Positions 41,817 to 53,781 of a DNA stretch of 64,000 nucleotides are shown here, piece after piece; position 1 is the stretch's first letter, and every line of letters starts with the position of its first letter. Below the pieces are notes generated by a model. The model was given only the letters and a program-made list of their open reading frames with translations, made no database searches and was not told the origin of the DNA. Made by a program: the position numbers and the translations under genes. Origin of the DNA: Pascua guehoae (taxonomy: Eukaryota > Basidiomycota > Tremellomycetes > Trichosporonales > Trichosporonaceae); assembly GCA_001600415.1 (NCBI GenBank), contig BCJX01000005.1, positions 357,150 to 421,149 on the forward strand, in the 5' to 3' direction.

Positions 41817-44800
41817 ATGTCCCGCACGGCGACGGCTACCCCGCCGCCGCCATTGTTCCATCAGAAGAACGCAACACCTTCCACTCGCCATTCGAGCAAG
41901 GGTCACCTGGCGTCCAATGGCCCAGCGTGCTCGTCGTCGTTCCGGCACTTTAAGCGTCAATCCAGGGCCCACCATGCAGCGACCAACACGTCGCCGCTCA
42001 AAGATGTCGCGCCCATGTCAGCCAGTGACATGCTCGGCATCGCGACGTCGAGAACGGCGACGCCCGATCCCATGTCATTGTCGCGTACTGGATCCATCTT
42101 TTGCCCGGACGACTCTGACACGCGATCGATTGCCACTTCCGTGCCTTCCTTGTCTTCGGGTACCAGTGTGAGCTCGGAATCGTTTGCGCCCTCTCTCGTC
42201 ACGCCGGCTGTTACGCCATCGTCGTCTGTCTACGACTCGGGCGAGCTCGTCGCCATTGCCTCGAGCAATCCGTCCATGGCTTCGCTTCCTTCTGCTACCC
42301 CGTCGCCACGCTCTTGGGTCAATGGGTTTGGCAAGATGGCCCGTGCTGTCGGCGGCGGCATCTTCAGGAGCCGCCGCGAAGGCGAGAGTCCAAAGATGTC
42401 GGCAACGTCACCAGCCACTGGCCCATCGCCTGGCCCTGGGTTGTCTCCCTTGGCTTTCACTGGCATGTCACCGTACATTGCGCCGTCGCCGGCCTCTATG
42501 GCGCCGTCAGTACCTGCTTCCCCGGCGGCATTCAGTTTGACGCCCGCACCGTTGGCAGAAAAGGAGTTGGATCCTCCTCTCCCGTTGCATGTGCTCCCGC
42601 CTGCTGTCGCGCATCCATACAACATGCCGCCGGCGCTGCCTTACGACTCGCCGGTCGACAACCCCGCCGAAGCTCTGCGCCGCGCCGAGTGGGCCGAGGA
42701 GCAGCACCGCCAAGTCACCGAGTTTGCTCGTCTCTGCTCGCAGTGGCCGCACAGCAGCTACAACCAGGCAAAGTGGGGTCCCAATGGCGGCCCTACTTCT
42801 TACGTTCCTCAGTCGTGGGCCAACCCGCCGCTCGTCATCTCGACGATGCAGCGCCAGTCCAAGCTCGAGAATGACCTGTGCGAGAAGAAGGCGACGTTTT
42901 TCGTGGCGACGCGTTCTACACGTAGCTCGTCTACGTCGGGCGACTCGGATCCCAGCTCGTACTCGTTTGTATCGTCGCAGGTCTCGACCGCGACGTCGCT
43001 TTCGGTGGTCACAGCCAACAGTGAACAGCAAGATCCGCTGTGCGCCGCTGTTTGGGAGGTGACAAAGAAGACTACGTTTACTACCGAGGAAGTCATCAAA
43101 GCAACGGAGCGCAAGACGGCTGACGACCTGCGCGCCGCCATGGCCTCGCCCATGGTCGACGCGTGGCGCGGTGACGCGTCCATTATCTCTGTCAGCTCTA
43201 CAACGTCTGTGGCCTCTGTCTCTTCGGCGATCGACGACAAGGACGAGAGCAAGTCGACCTCGGCTTGGGCATCTCTGGCATCGTCCACCAGGTCTCTTAG
43301 CGAGCTTGACCACATTGCTCAACTCGCTACCACCGACCTCATGGACATTGACGAGCCTGCCCTGGCTTCGAGCATCCTTGCCTCAATCCCGTCGATCCCG
43401 GGCTCCCACCCGGTGTCGCCGTCTGACACGACTCCCTCGTCGGCAGCGGAGATCCGAAACGAGTCTCTGGCCACAGCCCGCGCCCGCTCGCAGTCGTGCC
43501 CCGCCAAGCGTCCGCTCGCGCTTGTTGCTGATGATTCGGACAAGCGTCCCAAGGTCGATGAGCCCATGGTTCTGGACAACGTCATCCTCACAGAGGAGCC
43601 TGCAGCGCTCCCCTCTGCGATGTTTGCTTCTGTGCCCAACCTTGTGCAGCAGCAGCAGACCACAGTGCAGACGACGACCCTCTTTGGTCATGTCGTCAAG
43701 ACGTCGCACTCGAACCCGCTCATCATCTCGCCATTCATCCCGCTTGAGATTATCTCGACGCTCGGCAAGTACCTCGTTGTGCCGACGCACCCTGGACCCG
43801 ACTCTGGCATCCCTCTCCAACTCGCATCTGACCTTGACGTGCCCTTATTGTTGCTCTCGTGCCCTCCTCCGTCGCAGTGTGCGGCTGAAGCTGGCCCCGT
43901 TGGCGCGCCAGGTCCCGAACGCCCGAAGTCGCTCGTCTTCAACCCTAACCGCCCGCGCACAGGCTCGCGCCGACCTACACAGCTGGGCAACCTGATGCTT
44001 AGCTCGTGCCCTGGCAAGCGTTTGCGCATGGACGGGCCCGTCAAGGGCCGTGGTCCCGTGTGTCGTGATCTTCGCATTGATCTCCGCCGCATCAAAGACC
44101 AAGGCTGCGACGCGATTGTTTGGTACGCCGGCTTGTTCGCTGTGCGATGATAAGGCTGACCTGTTTTTAGCTGCCTGGACGACGAGGAGCTTGCTCTCCT
44201 CGGCGTACCCTGGGACAACTATCGTGACCTCGCATCAGAGATTGGCCTTGACATTATTCGGTGATTATCGACGCCCTACATTTCAAGCCCCGACGCAGCC
44301 ATGCTCACACGACCTCAGCCTTCCCATGCCTGACGGCTTTACACCAGTCTCTCTCCCCATGTTTGATGCTCAGGTTTCGCTCATCGTCGAGCGCTACACA
44401 CTCCGGGGACAAAATGTTCTCGTTCACTGCCGTGGTTAGTTCACGAAGAGCTCTGTTACCCGTCGAATCATTTTATTAACCTGGTTTTCTTCGCCTTTGG
44501 AACCACGCCTCTTTGCCCTTTCCCCTGTTTGTTGCGACAATCATACTTCTACTATCTAGGCGGCATTGGACGTGCTGGCCTCACCGCATGCGCTTGGGCA
44601 ATCAAGATGGGCTTTGTCCAGCCGCACCCATCACTTGCAGCGTACGCCGAGAAGCAGACGACAGCGCCGACGACCAAATCCGCCCGCAAGTCCAAGTCGT
44701 CCAAAAACCACCAGCACATGACTCCCGTCAACCCGATGGACGAAGAGAACGCCATCACAATGTCTATGGTTGAGCGCGCCATTGCCATGATCCGCTCGCG

Positions 44801-44909
44801 CCGCGGTCTCAAGGCAATTGAGAGTATGGAGCAGGTCCGTTTCCTCGCCCAGTATGTCAGTTGGCTGCGCGAATCTGCGGCCCTCGAGCCTCTGCCGCCT
44901 CAACTTTGA
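41817..44909 (+). CDS. CDKN3/KAP-like protein phosphatase with a ~750-aa N-terminal extension
   Basis: Four exons (41817-44122, 44171-44260, 44319-44434, 44560-44909) join in frame to 953 aa. The phosphatase loop is VHCRGGIGRAGLTAC, with Cys836 and Arg842 of the CX5R motif. The motif MPDGFTP (Asp804) fits the general-acid loop of CDKN3-type phosphatases. Upstream CCLDDEELALLGVPWDNY resembles the family's start. In animals CDKN3 dephosphorylates the T-loop Thr of CDK2; a CDK or related substrate is inferred here. The first 740 residues are Ser/Pro/Thr-rich, largely disordered and dense in SP/TP sites, with possible nuclear signals (CPAKRPLALVADDSDKRPK). CDKN3 itself is about 200 aa, so the extension is the odd part. 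Introns cluster in the catalytic end. Confidence 0.82.
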
Positions 44910-46379
44910 GCCATGTCGACCCCATCGTGTTCAAGTATCAAGCTGTACCACCCGTGTACTGTGTAGTTCGACATGTTCAAACTACCCGACCCCGACCTCA
45001 TTCCCCCCCAACCTCCGGCATGTTCCCCTCAATTCTTTGCTGTGAACTGTCCAGACTAGAATACCTGCAACCACTGCATATTGCCCCCTGGCATGCATCC
45101 TCGGCACTGCATCCATTCATCGATATCCCGACGTCCCGTTTGCGGACCACCCGGGCCACATGCATCACGTCAACCCACCCATCCATCCCCGACATCCCCC
45201 CAACACACATCTATACAAACCCCAACACCACACAGCAAACAGACATTCATTCCATCCATCCTCAACCCCGACCTCCCGCACGATCCTCACAACCTCATTA
45301 CCTCCTTCGCCAAACCCCTTCTCCCCAAACCCACTATACAAGTGTATATTTTCCCCGTTGTCTGGGTCGGTTGACTAATGTTGGCCGCCCTGAAAAGTGA
45401 ATAGGATCAATAGAGGATGCAACAGGGTCGTAGAGCTGGATGTGGTTGCAACGTTGTTGCAAGAAAGGTCCAAGTGCCACACTTTTTCGAGCGGTGTCTT
45501 GGAGCGGGCGAGTGGCGGACTTCCCGGCCCGGTTGCATGAGATGGACCAATGTGGATCGGCTCAAAAGTGGGCAATGCCGACGTCGACCACCCACACTAC
45601 TGTACTGGCCACTCGTGTGCAAGCGATGCACCCCTTGCGATGCAGGTATTCGAGGTAGCACGTCATTCATTATTAGTGGGATAACCCCCCTCACCGATAG
45701 AGAGACCGACTGCGCTGCAGTTGTCTGCCATCTGGCCATCTGGCGGAGCGCCGAATCGCATCGTATTGTGTTGGTGCGTTGGCTGATGGCCGGCGGCATG
45801 TAGGGCCAAAATGTGCGGGAATGGCCGCCTGCTGCCGCGTGGCTGCTATCCTTGCCCCGTGGGTCGGCATCCTCGGCCCTCGGCCATTGCGGGCCATACA
45901 TACACCGTACGGTACGGTACACTGTACGGTACGGTTAAAGCTACATGCTGTTTGGTCTTGGCGGATTACCGCTCTCTTTGGGCCCCCCTTGTCTTTGTGC
46001 CTCTCTGGCTCTCGCCCCTGGCGATCATGACGGATGAACGCATGCCACCCACCCCACCCCACAAAGCACTGCTACTGCCGGTATACCCCCCAACCCAACC
46101 CAATCCATCACACAACACTGTCAGATCCACCCAAGCAAGCTACCCCGGGTGCAACCCTCAAAGCCCTCGAGCACACGGCCACGAGACCGACCAAGCATAC
46201 GACCACTCTCGCTTCGGTCCATTCGGCCCCTTTGCAACGGCACCAACACCAACCGACACACCCCCCCCCCCCTCGGGCACCCAGCCAGCACCGGCAACGC
46301 TCCCGCTACTACCAGTTACCAAGTTAGCGCAACCCATCCGTCGTGTCCTCGTCCTACATCCATCTCCATCTCCACATCC
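44910..46379. promoter_or_regulatory. Upstream region of the Zn2Cys6 gene
   Basis: 1.5 kb without a gene. It includes the CGGTAC array at 45904-45936, a C12 run at 46261-46273, and pyrimidine-rich leader sequence up to the ATG at 46380. Confidence 0.4.
45904..45936. promoter_or_regulatory. CGGTA palindromic array, candidate Zn2Cys6 binding site
   Basis: Four CGGTA units lie in two pairs (CGTACGGTACGGTAC, then ACTGTACGGTACGGTT), and the block as a whole is close to an inverted repeat. Zn2Cys6 proteins bind paired CGG triplets, and this site is 440 bp upstream of a Zn2Cys6 gene. Function inferred. Confidence 0.4.
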
Positions 46380-49300
46380 ATGTCCCCGCCCACCAGCGAC
46401 CCGTACAAGCGGCGCACGTCCAAGGCGTGTGAGCACTGCCGGACCAAGCGCACACGGTGCTCGGGCGCGTCGCCATGCGACGCGTGCGTCGCGCTCGGCA
46501 TCGGCGACAGTTGCTGGGTGAGAGATAAGGCAAGGCCAAGGCGGTGAGTACCTTGGCTTTTCCTTTCTGGCGTTTTCTTCCATTCTTCCTCGCATCCCGA
46601 TGCACACGACATGCACTCTGCGTGCATGGTGATAATGCACCGTGGTCTCCCCCGTAGGCGTCATGGCAGTGTGCATGTCCATGTCCATGTCCATCGGCAA
46701 GTGGGGGTACTTGGGGTCGACGCATGCTGCGCATCCCATCCTGCCGTTCACGTGGATACTCTGCGCCGGAGAACCGGATGTCCGTGCGGATGTCGCTGGG
46801 GCGGCGATACTCCAAGTCGATGCTTGCGCATAAACACAGACGCGATATGCCGGCGGCACATGCGCGATGCGACACCGGCGCGACGCGCGACGGCATTGTG
46901 CATGCTGGATGGCGCGGGTGTGCATCCGGATCAGAGTGGCCGGCCAAAACTGCCAGATGGTGCTCTGCACACGACATTCCGATGGCCAAACAAGCTTGGA
47001 CGAGCGCGGCACCACATGTGCACCCCATCACACATGACATCGGCCCGTGCTTGTTGATTAGCAAGCACGGCGCGGCCCCCCCGCGCCGTCCTCGCCCCCC
47101 GCGCGCGCCATTTCCGATTCCGATGCCATCGCTTGTGGTCCAAGCAGCGGGACTGCGGCAACGGCGGCACTATTCTGCGGCTCTACCTCTGCATCAACTT
47201 GCATCTGCACCATTACCATCCATCTGCACTTGCATCTGCCTTCCTTCGCCCCCCGCCCCCCTCACTCGCACTCACCTGCCCCCCCCGCTTCCCCGGCTAC
47301 ACGGCTAACCCCCCAGCGCTCCGGCGGCCTCGAAGCGGCGCAAAAAGTCTCCCACCCCAGACCCGTCGGTCCGCCATGGCGAGGCACATGCGCACTTTGT
47401 GCGCGACATTGAGCTCACGGTCGACTCGTGGCTCGAGAGCACGGGTGAGTTGAGAACCGGGGAAGTGAGGACGGGGTGCGTGGTTTGGCCTCACGCCGTC
47501 CATGTTCGCTGGGGATTGTCGTCTTGTCCAGCGTCTGCTGGTGTCTCGTCTGGGACGGTATGCATCTAGCCTCATCGCCGTGCCGATGCCGCTGTGGTTC
47601 AAGACCGCGCCTAATAGGGTACGCGCGTCCTTCGATGCAACCAACCCACCACCTCCCCGACGTCCATACCAACACCTCCATGCATCTCCCGAGTTCCCCT
47701 AGCTCTCCAGGCTCACCCCGCTGACCCCAGGCCACCCAATATCCACCGCCCTCCCCCCCATCCCCCGCTTCGCCACACTGGCCGGCAGCCCCCTCCCGCC
47801 CTCGTCCGAGCTCGCATCCTTCGAGGACCGCCTCGTCGTCGCATGTCGTGGCATGCAGCATTTCGAGTTTCTCACCCCGCAGCGTATCGGCGACCTGTAT
47901 GCCCGCCACCGCGCCCTCCCCGACTCGCTCGGCGCCGACCAGCGCGCCCTCGTCGCCGCCATTCTCTGCCTTGGCCGTCTGTTTGAGCTCGCGTTCGAGC
48001 AGACACCCACGGGGAGTCGCATGCGCGCCGTTCCACGCGGAGAGACGCGAGAGGACGTGACATACTTCCGACTCGCGCTGGCGCATCTCGAGGCGTGGGG
48101 GTCGGCCAGTTGTTCCGCTCTGTGTGGGTTGAATGTGGCAACTGGGAGGGAATAGTGCTGACGCTGCGCGTTCTTCCTTCCTTTTCGACTTTTGTTCCTC
48201 CACTCGCTTGCCACTTGTCTGTTCACATTTACTTTCATTCACTTTGATATCTTTGACATCACCTTGGCATCCTTGACATCCTTGGCATCCTTATCGTCCT
48301 TGACATCCGTCTTGACCCCCGCTCGTCCCCTTATGCCTCGTATCTCACCCATCCCGTCGACGTCGTCGTCACCGGCGCCACGGTTTGCTCGCGATGTCGC
48401 ACCCCATCTCCCTCTCGTGCGCCGCCGGATAACCACCAACGCCACGGTTCCGCCGCCGACGCCTTCGAAACCTAAACCTTCTTTATCTCCATCCCGTCGT
48501 TCCTCAACCCTTCCACCCTCTCAACCTGACCCACCCCCCAACTCGTCTTCATCGCCGACACCCCCGCGCCCATCACGCCCGACTCGTGAAACCGATCGTG
48601 ACCTGGAATCACTCCTCCGTCGCCTCAAACTCGACCCGCCGCCGCGGACAACCCCTTCTACCCCTCGTCCCACTCCTCGTGCCACGACTAATGGCACTTC
48701 ACGCGACACCCGCCCTAACATCTTGCCTCATGGACAATGTGGCAACACCCCGACACCCGCCCGTTCTCCCTTTCGTCCTCTCTCACCCCTTGCGGCCCCG
48801 TTTGTTCCTGGGTCTGCACCTTCGTCCATCAACCCGCCTTACGGCCCAACATCTTCTCCGACTTGGACTCCGTCGTCCCACCATCCCGAATACACCCATC
48901 CCGCTCGCTCTAACCCTCGTGGCCCGCCGCGCACATCATATTCAAACCCAATCCACACCCGCGCTCCTCCCGCCCGCTTGAACACCTTCCCTCCCCATCG
49001 CACCTACGCTTCACCATCTACAGCGGCACTCCACTGTCTCCACCTCTTTGCACAGATCGAAGGCGGACCCGAGGACACGCGCGAGCTGCTCGGCGCCATG
49101 TGCTGGCACGCGCGTGAGCTCGGCCTCCACCGACAGGAGACGGCCGCAGCATATCCTTCTCTCGATCGCGTTGGGCAGCTGTTCTTCAGCACCCTGTACA
49201 AGGATACGTGAGTTGCTGCACCTAGGATTTCAGAGTTCTGCGTTACACCCATACGACACCTCTGTCCGTCCCACGTCGACATTTCGCCTCACCTGGCCCT

Positions 49301-50300
49301 CGGCCACTCTGGCCCATCCCTACGCTTACACTGCAGGTGGTTTGCGACGCTGGTCGACGGACAACCCTTCCTCCGCTGGGGCGAGTACGAGTACGACTCG
49401 TCCGTTTCGACCGACGCGCCGCAGACCCAAGGTGTCCTCTCACGCCTGGCAGTCCTCGAGAGCGAGCTCCTTTCCCAGGTCCACTCTGGACGCGTCGACA
49501 CGACGTCTCCCGACTTTGTCCTCGGCGTCGAGAGCCGCTGGTGGCCCTTGTTACGAGAAGTAGTCGACGAGGGGGGCGGCAGGGTTGCGCCGCTCCATCC
49601 GTATGCGGAAGTGCGCTTCCAGTGGTAAGTGATTAGGCATTGGCAGGGCTCCAACGCATGCTCGGATTGTACCCGCCCGTGACCTTGTCCGTCTCACCGC
49701 GACAATGCACTGACTCTTTCAGGATACGCCTCCTCCTCCGCGCCCCTTGCCTCTCGCATCCGACGCTGGGTGCGTCATCGACGCCCATCGTCGCGCGCTC
49801 CGTCGCACGCATTTTGCATACGTACGCGTCTCTTGCAGCGACCGACCACTTTCACATGTGCTACTCGCAGCTGCGGCGGATCACCACGTGTGGTCAGCTG
49901 CTCGTGCTGTGCCACACGGCACGCGAGTTTGACCGGCACGAGGCAGAGGAGCTGTATGCCGTCTTTCTCAGCCTCCTCAAGGAACATCTCGGCAAGTTTG
50001 ACTTTATCCCCGAGCTCATTGCGTCCTTTGAGAGCGTGGGGTCCGTGCTTGGTGAGTATGTGTTGCAGAACTCGGGCGTTGCCACTTGATAGGCGTCTTG
50101 TCGTCGCTCTTGTAGTCGCTTTTACCCGAGTCCCGACTCTGACACACCTAGGCCTCCACGTCCCCGCCATCCCCCAGCCCGCGGCGCCAATGGAGGCCGA
50201 AGTGCACATGCCGATCATGTTTGACTACTCGCTCCCGTCGTGGTTTGAGGCAGAGTATAACCCGCACCTCTTCCAGACGGAGCTGTCGGGCAGGATATAG
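46380..50300 (+). CDS. Zn2Cys6 fungal transcription factor
   Basis: Eight exons (46380-46543, 47317-47464, 47532-47618, 47703-48123, 49024-49207, 49337-49624, 49723-50051, 50152-50300) join in frame to 589 aa. Residues 17-45 are a perfect C-x2-C-x6-C-x5-C-x2-C-x8-C cluster (CEHCRTKRTRC, CDAC), binding two zinc ions and a DNA CGG triplet. A basic KRRKKS linker follows. The middle contains the fungal_trans regulatory region: YFRLALAHLEAW, then ALHCLHLFAQIEGG and MCWHARELGLHRQ after a 900-nt intron. The donor at 47465 (GTGAGG) is chosen because it alone keeps frame with the third exon. Introns of 773 and 900 nt are unusually long here. The target pathway cannot be told from sequence. Confidence 0.85.
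48245..48325. repeat. CATCCTTGA/CATCCTTGG tandem repeat
   Basis: Seven to eight imperfect 9-12 bp units (cttgacatc, cttggcatc) lie inside the 900-nt intron of the Zn2Cys6 gene, ahead of an ATG at 48333. Confidence 0.75.
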
Positions 50301-50767
50301 GGAGCGATTAGTGGTGTAGAGACGGTAACGGGTAACGCGTTCTGTGTCGTGTGGACACTTCTGAAGTCGGGACGAGGAGGTTGGACGAGAGGACAGAGAC
50401 GTGATGTAGCATGGTTCATGTAATGTGGTTCATGTAGTGCAGCCTCGAGCTGTGGCGCTTACAGGCTGATCAGTCAGGAATTGTTTTTACTAACAGATGT
50501 GCACTCGAGTGCCATCCGTCCCACTCCCATCCGTCCCATACCATCCACACGTCTAGCAGGCAACATCACCCCAACTTCATGCCGTCGCACCGACACTGTA
50601 CTGGGTACTCCGAAGCCGCCGAGTGATAAGAAAACAGACCCGTCCCCCAGCCTTCATGAGGAAGAGCGATCCCGGAGCAACCCTCGCCAAACCCGCCCAC
50701 CGGCAGGCGACGACGCAATCTTCGATACATACCCTCAGGGCGATTACATACCATACATGTCTCGGAC
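50301..50767. other. Convergent 3' intergenic region
   Basis: It lies between the Zn2Cys6 gene and the end of the aspartic-protease-like gene. A short repeat, catggttcatgtaatgtgg, is seen at 50410-50430. No gene. Confidence 0.5.
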
Positions 50768-53700
50768 TCACAGCAAGACGGCCGCCGCAACGAGGCCAAC
50801 TACAACCCCCACCGAGGCGCCCACACGCCCGGCGCCGCTCGAGAGCCTGCGCGCCTCGTCGGACAGCGCCGCAAAGCCCACCGCGGGGGGCTCGAAGCGG
50901 AAGGTCGTGTAGACCTTTCGGAGGAGGATGATGCCGATCGTCCAGCGGGGGGTGGGCGGACTGGGGTGAGATGGGTGTGGGTGGGGGTGGGTGGAGGTGG
51001 GGTGGGGGTGGGGAGTAGAGGTGGGGGGGTAGGGGGGTAGGGAGTAGGAGGGTAGGGAGGGAGGTAGGGAGGTAGGGAGGTAGGGAGGTAGGGAGGTAGG
51101 GAGGTAGGGAGGTAGGCTGGTCGGCAGGTAGGCAGGTAGACAGGTAGACAGAGACAGGTAGACAGAGACAGGTAGACAGGCGGACAGGTCAGGTGGACAG
51201 GTAGGCAGGTAGACACAGACAGGTGCGTCCGGAAAGCCTGAGACTGCCACTTTGAGCTCGGTCTCAAAGTCGCGTGGAGACTCTAGACCAATGCAATGGC
51301 ACGACAAGTGGACACACCGGCTGTGCTTGTTGTCCACATGTCCTGCGCTGCCCTGTATACGACGAATAATGTGGTAGTCTCATGACTTTGCGGACACACG
51401 TGTAGACCGGCAGACTGGTAGGCTGGTGGACTGGTAGGCTGGTAGGCTGGTAGACTGGTAGACTGGTAGACTGGTAGGCTGGTAGGCTGGTAGATTGGTA
51501 GACTGGTAGACGGGTAGACAAGTGGAAAGGTAGGCAGGTAGACTCGTAGACTCGTAGACTGGTAGGCTGGCAGACATGTAGACGGGTAGACATGTAGACG
51601 GGTAGACTGGTAGACAGGTAGACTGGCAGACAGACGGAAAGGTGGAAAGATAGGCAGATAGACTTGTAGGTAGGGGAAAGGTAGGCAGGTAGACTCTTAG
51701 ACTCTTAGACTCGTGGACTCGTAGACTCGTAGACAGGCAGACAGGCAGACAGGTAGACAACCCCTTCACACACACTCACCCATCTTGGCCTTCGCCATCC
51801 TCGACGGAGCCATAAATAGCGCCAACACACCACGACATCCTGTTCGCCACGCACGCGCCGCACCACCGTCCACCACCCGGCTCATCCACCCAGATGCCCA
51901 TCGAGAGCTCGTGGGGCGTAATGACGTATTCGTGCCCGCCAACCTGGAGGGTAACGTTGACCGTCGTGTTGCACGGGAAACGATACATGCCAGGTATGCC
52001 AATGTTGGCGTCGGGCGGGAGCGCCTCTGCGCCCGGGATGAGGGCGTAGATGGCGGCCACGGCGGGTGCTGGGCCCCGGGTGAATTGGTTGTTGGTGGAC
52101 AGCCTGGCGGGGAGGTAGGATGAGTTTGTGCCGTTGGTGTTGCCCGATGTCGTGTTCGTGTTGCTGTCTGTTCCGTTGCCCGACGTCGTGTTTGTGCTGT
52201 CCGTGCCGTTTGACGAGGTACTGTTGCCCGATGTCGTGTTATCCGCGGGGTTGATGTCAATGGCCGTGTCGCCTACCTTGATCCCCTCGAGGGGGACCTG
52301 CCAATACTGGGCGTTGTCGGGAAGGGGCATATAGTCGATATCGCCAGTGAACATGGTCGTGTCCACGCCGCTAATCGAGTCAGAAACGCACACAAATGGC
52401 CCCCGCAATGGCAATGGCAATGCCAATGCCAATGCCAATGCCAATGCAATGCAAACACACCACCCCACCTGATGTCCAGACTCACCCGATCGTCAGCCCG
52501 CCGCCGTCCTTGCGCACCCAATGCACATTGCTGGTCCCTGCGTCTGGATCCTCGGGTTCATAAGCCCCGTATTGCTTGTAATAGAGGCCAATCTGTTTGT
52601 CGGCCCACGACGCCGACGTTTCCTGCCAAAACGACTTTGTACTCCCCTCGGTGGCATTGAAACCAAATCCCCAACTGGCCATGTTGATGTAGCCGTACCA
52701 GCCCCACCCGGCGTGCACGTACTCTGTGCCGGTGAGCGGGTGTAGATCAGTAGTGCCCACATCTGGGAAAGAAATCGCTCCCTCGAGACGGATAACACTC
52801 TCGTATTCCACACCCTTCTCGAGTGCCATTTTATCCCTGGCCTTTCCCCTGGCCTCGACTCACGGAACGACTGGTTTCTCGACTCGTCTCCCATCTGCAC
52901 CACGTCGACGGCCATCTCAGACTCGCTGTCCGGGCGGCCCTCGCCCGCGGGAACAGTGACTTTGTACGTGCTGCTGTCGTTTGCATTGAAGCCCGGGTCC
53001 CGCGCGTCCTTGGGCGTATCCTCGTATCCGGGACTCGACCGGTTGTGCCAGTAGATGGTGAGTGACGAGCTCAAGGCGTCCAGGTAGACGGGGACGGTCT
53101 GCGGTGGCGTCCTAGTCGTCAGCAAACAAGTGGGGGACTCGCGGATGAACAAACTCGAAACTCACCCAACCTCGATTTCCACATAGTAGCTCCTGTCCAC
53201 GTTCTCATTGGTGACCCTGCAGTCTTGTCAGCCGTCATGCGGGCAGTCTTGCGAAGACGAGGGTATGTGCAGCACAAGTGTCGGTGTGGGGGAAGAATAC
53301 TCAAGAAGACGACGCGACGGGCAAGTGTGCGCCACAATCATCGCCAAGAACAGCGCCCAGATCTCTCCACCTTCCCCCCAGATTCCTCCTCCACACCACC
53401 TCGACACCCTCCACACGAGCCAAACAACCCCGCAAAGATAACCGACCACCAACTCCGACTCGGACGGACTCACGGAAGGTAGGTAGATCCATCTGCCCGT
53501 CTTGCTATCGCCCGCCCACCCGATCCGTGCCTCTCCGACTCGGCCCCCCCGTCCGACTCGGGGTGTGCGTGGAGACGGGGTGCACGAGCACGAGCCAGTA
53601 CACCGTGCGCGTGGCGCACGAGCGGGAGCGTGCGCGGTAAGGCCCCGCGCACACCGGGGTCGGGGTCGATGCGGCGGGGCTCTGCGTGATCGAAGCCGGG

Positions 53701-53781
53701 GCCGCGATCGCCAGCAGCGTGCGCGTGCGCGTGCGCCAGTGCCGCCAGTGCGAGCAAGGTTAGTGCGGGCGGCGTGTGCAT
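50768..53781 (-). CDS. Pepsin-family (A1) aspartic-protease-like protein, GPI-type, predicted inactive
   Basis: Exons 53474-53781, 53166-53216, 52864-53111, 52486 to about 52836, 51780-52370 and 50768-50960. Residues 1-22 form a signal peptide (MHTPPALTLLALAALAHAHA). RSYYVEIEVGTPPQTVPVYL is the usual lead-in to the first catalytic site, but that site reads LDALSSS rather than DTGSS. The second site region reads AIYALIPGAEALPP, lacking the Asp of D-S/T-G. WTIGIILLRKVYTTF and AVGFAALS are the normal family end, followed by a hydrophobic tail (GASVGVVVGLVAAAVLL) fit for GPI anchoring. An Asn-rich NTTSGN repeat gives many N-glycosylation sites. Exons 4 and 5 do not join in frame through a canonical intron of normal size. 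Intron 5 carries an approximately 800-bp minisatellite. Confidence 0.72.
50962..51775. repeat. GGTAG-based minisatellite filling an intron
   Basis: Nearly the whole last intron of the aspartic-protease-like gene is built of short units around ggtag: gggaggtag (51040-51120), acaggtag (51120-51215), then gactggtag/ggctggtag and gactcgtag (51400-51760). A non-repetitive patch of about 180 bp (51220-51400) interrupts it. Confidence 0.9.
52394..52448. repeat. CAATGC/CAATGG hexanucleotide repeat
   Basis: About nine hexamers (caatgg then caatgc) inside intron 4 of the aspartic-protease-like gene. Confidence 0.85.

Noticed and set aside
50800..51775. Leu/Pro/Tyr/Ser repeat proteins (such as LPTSLPPYLP)
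   Set aside because: They are translations of the GGTAG minisatellite inside an intron, in several frames alike, so not protein coding.
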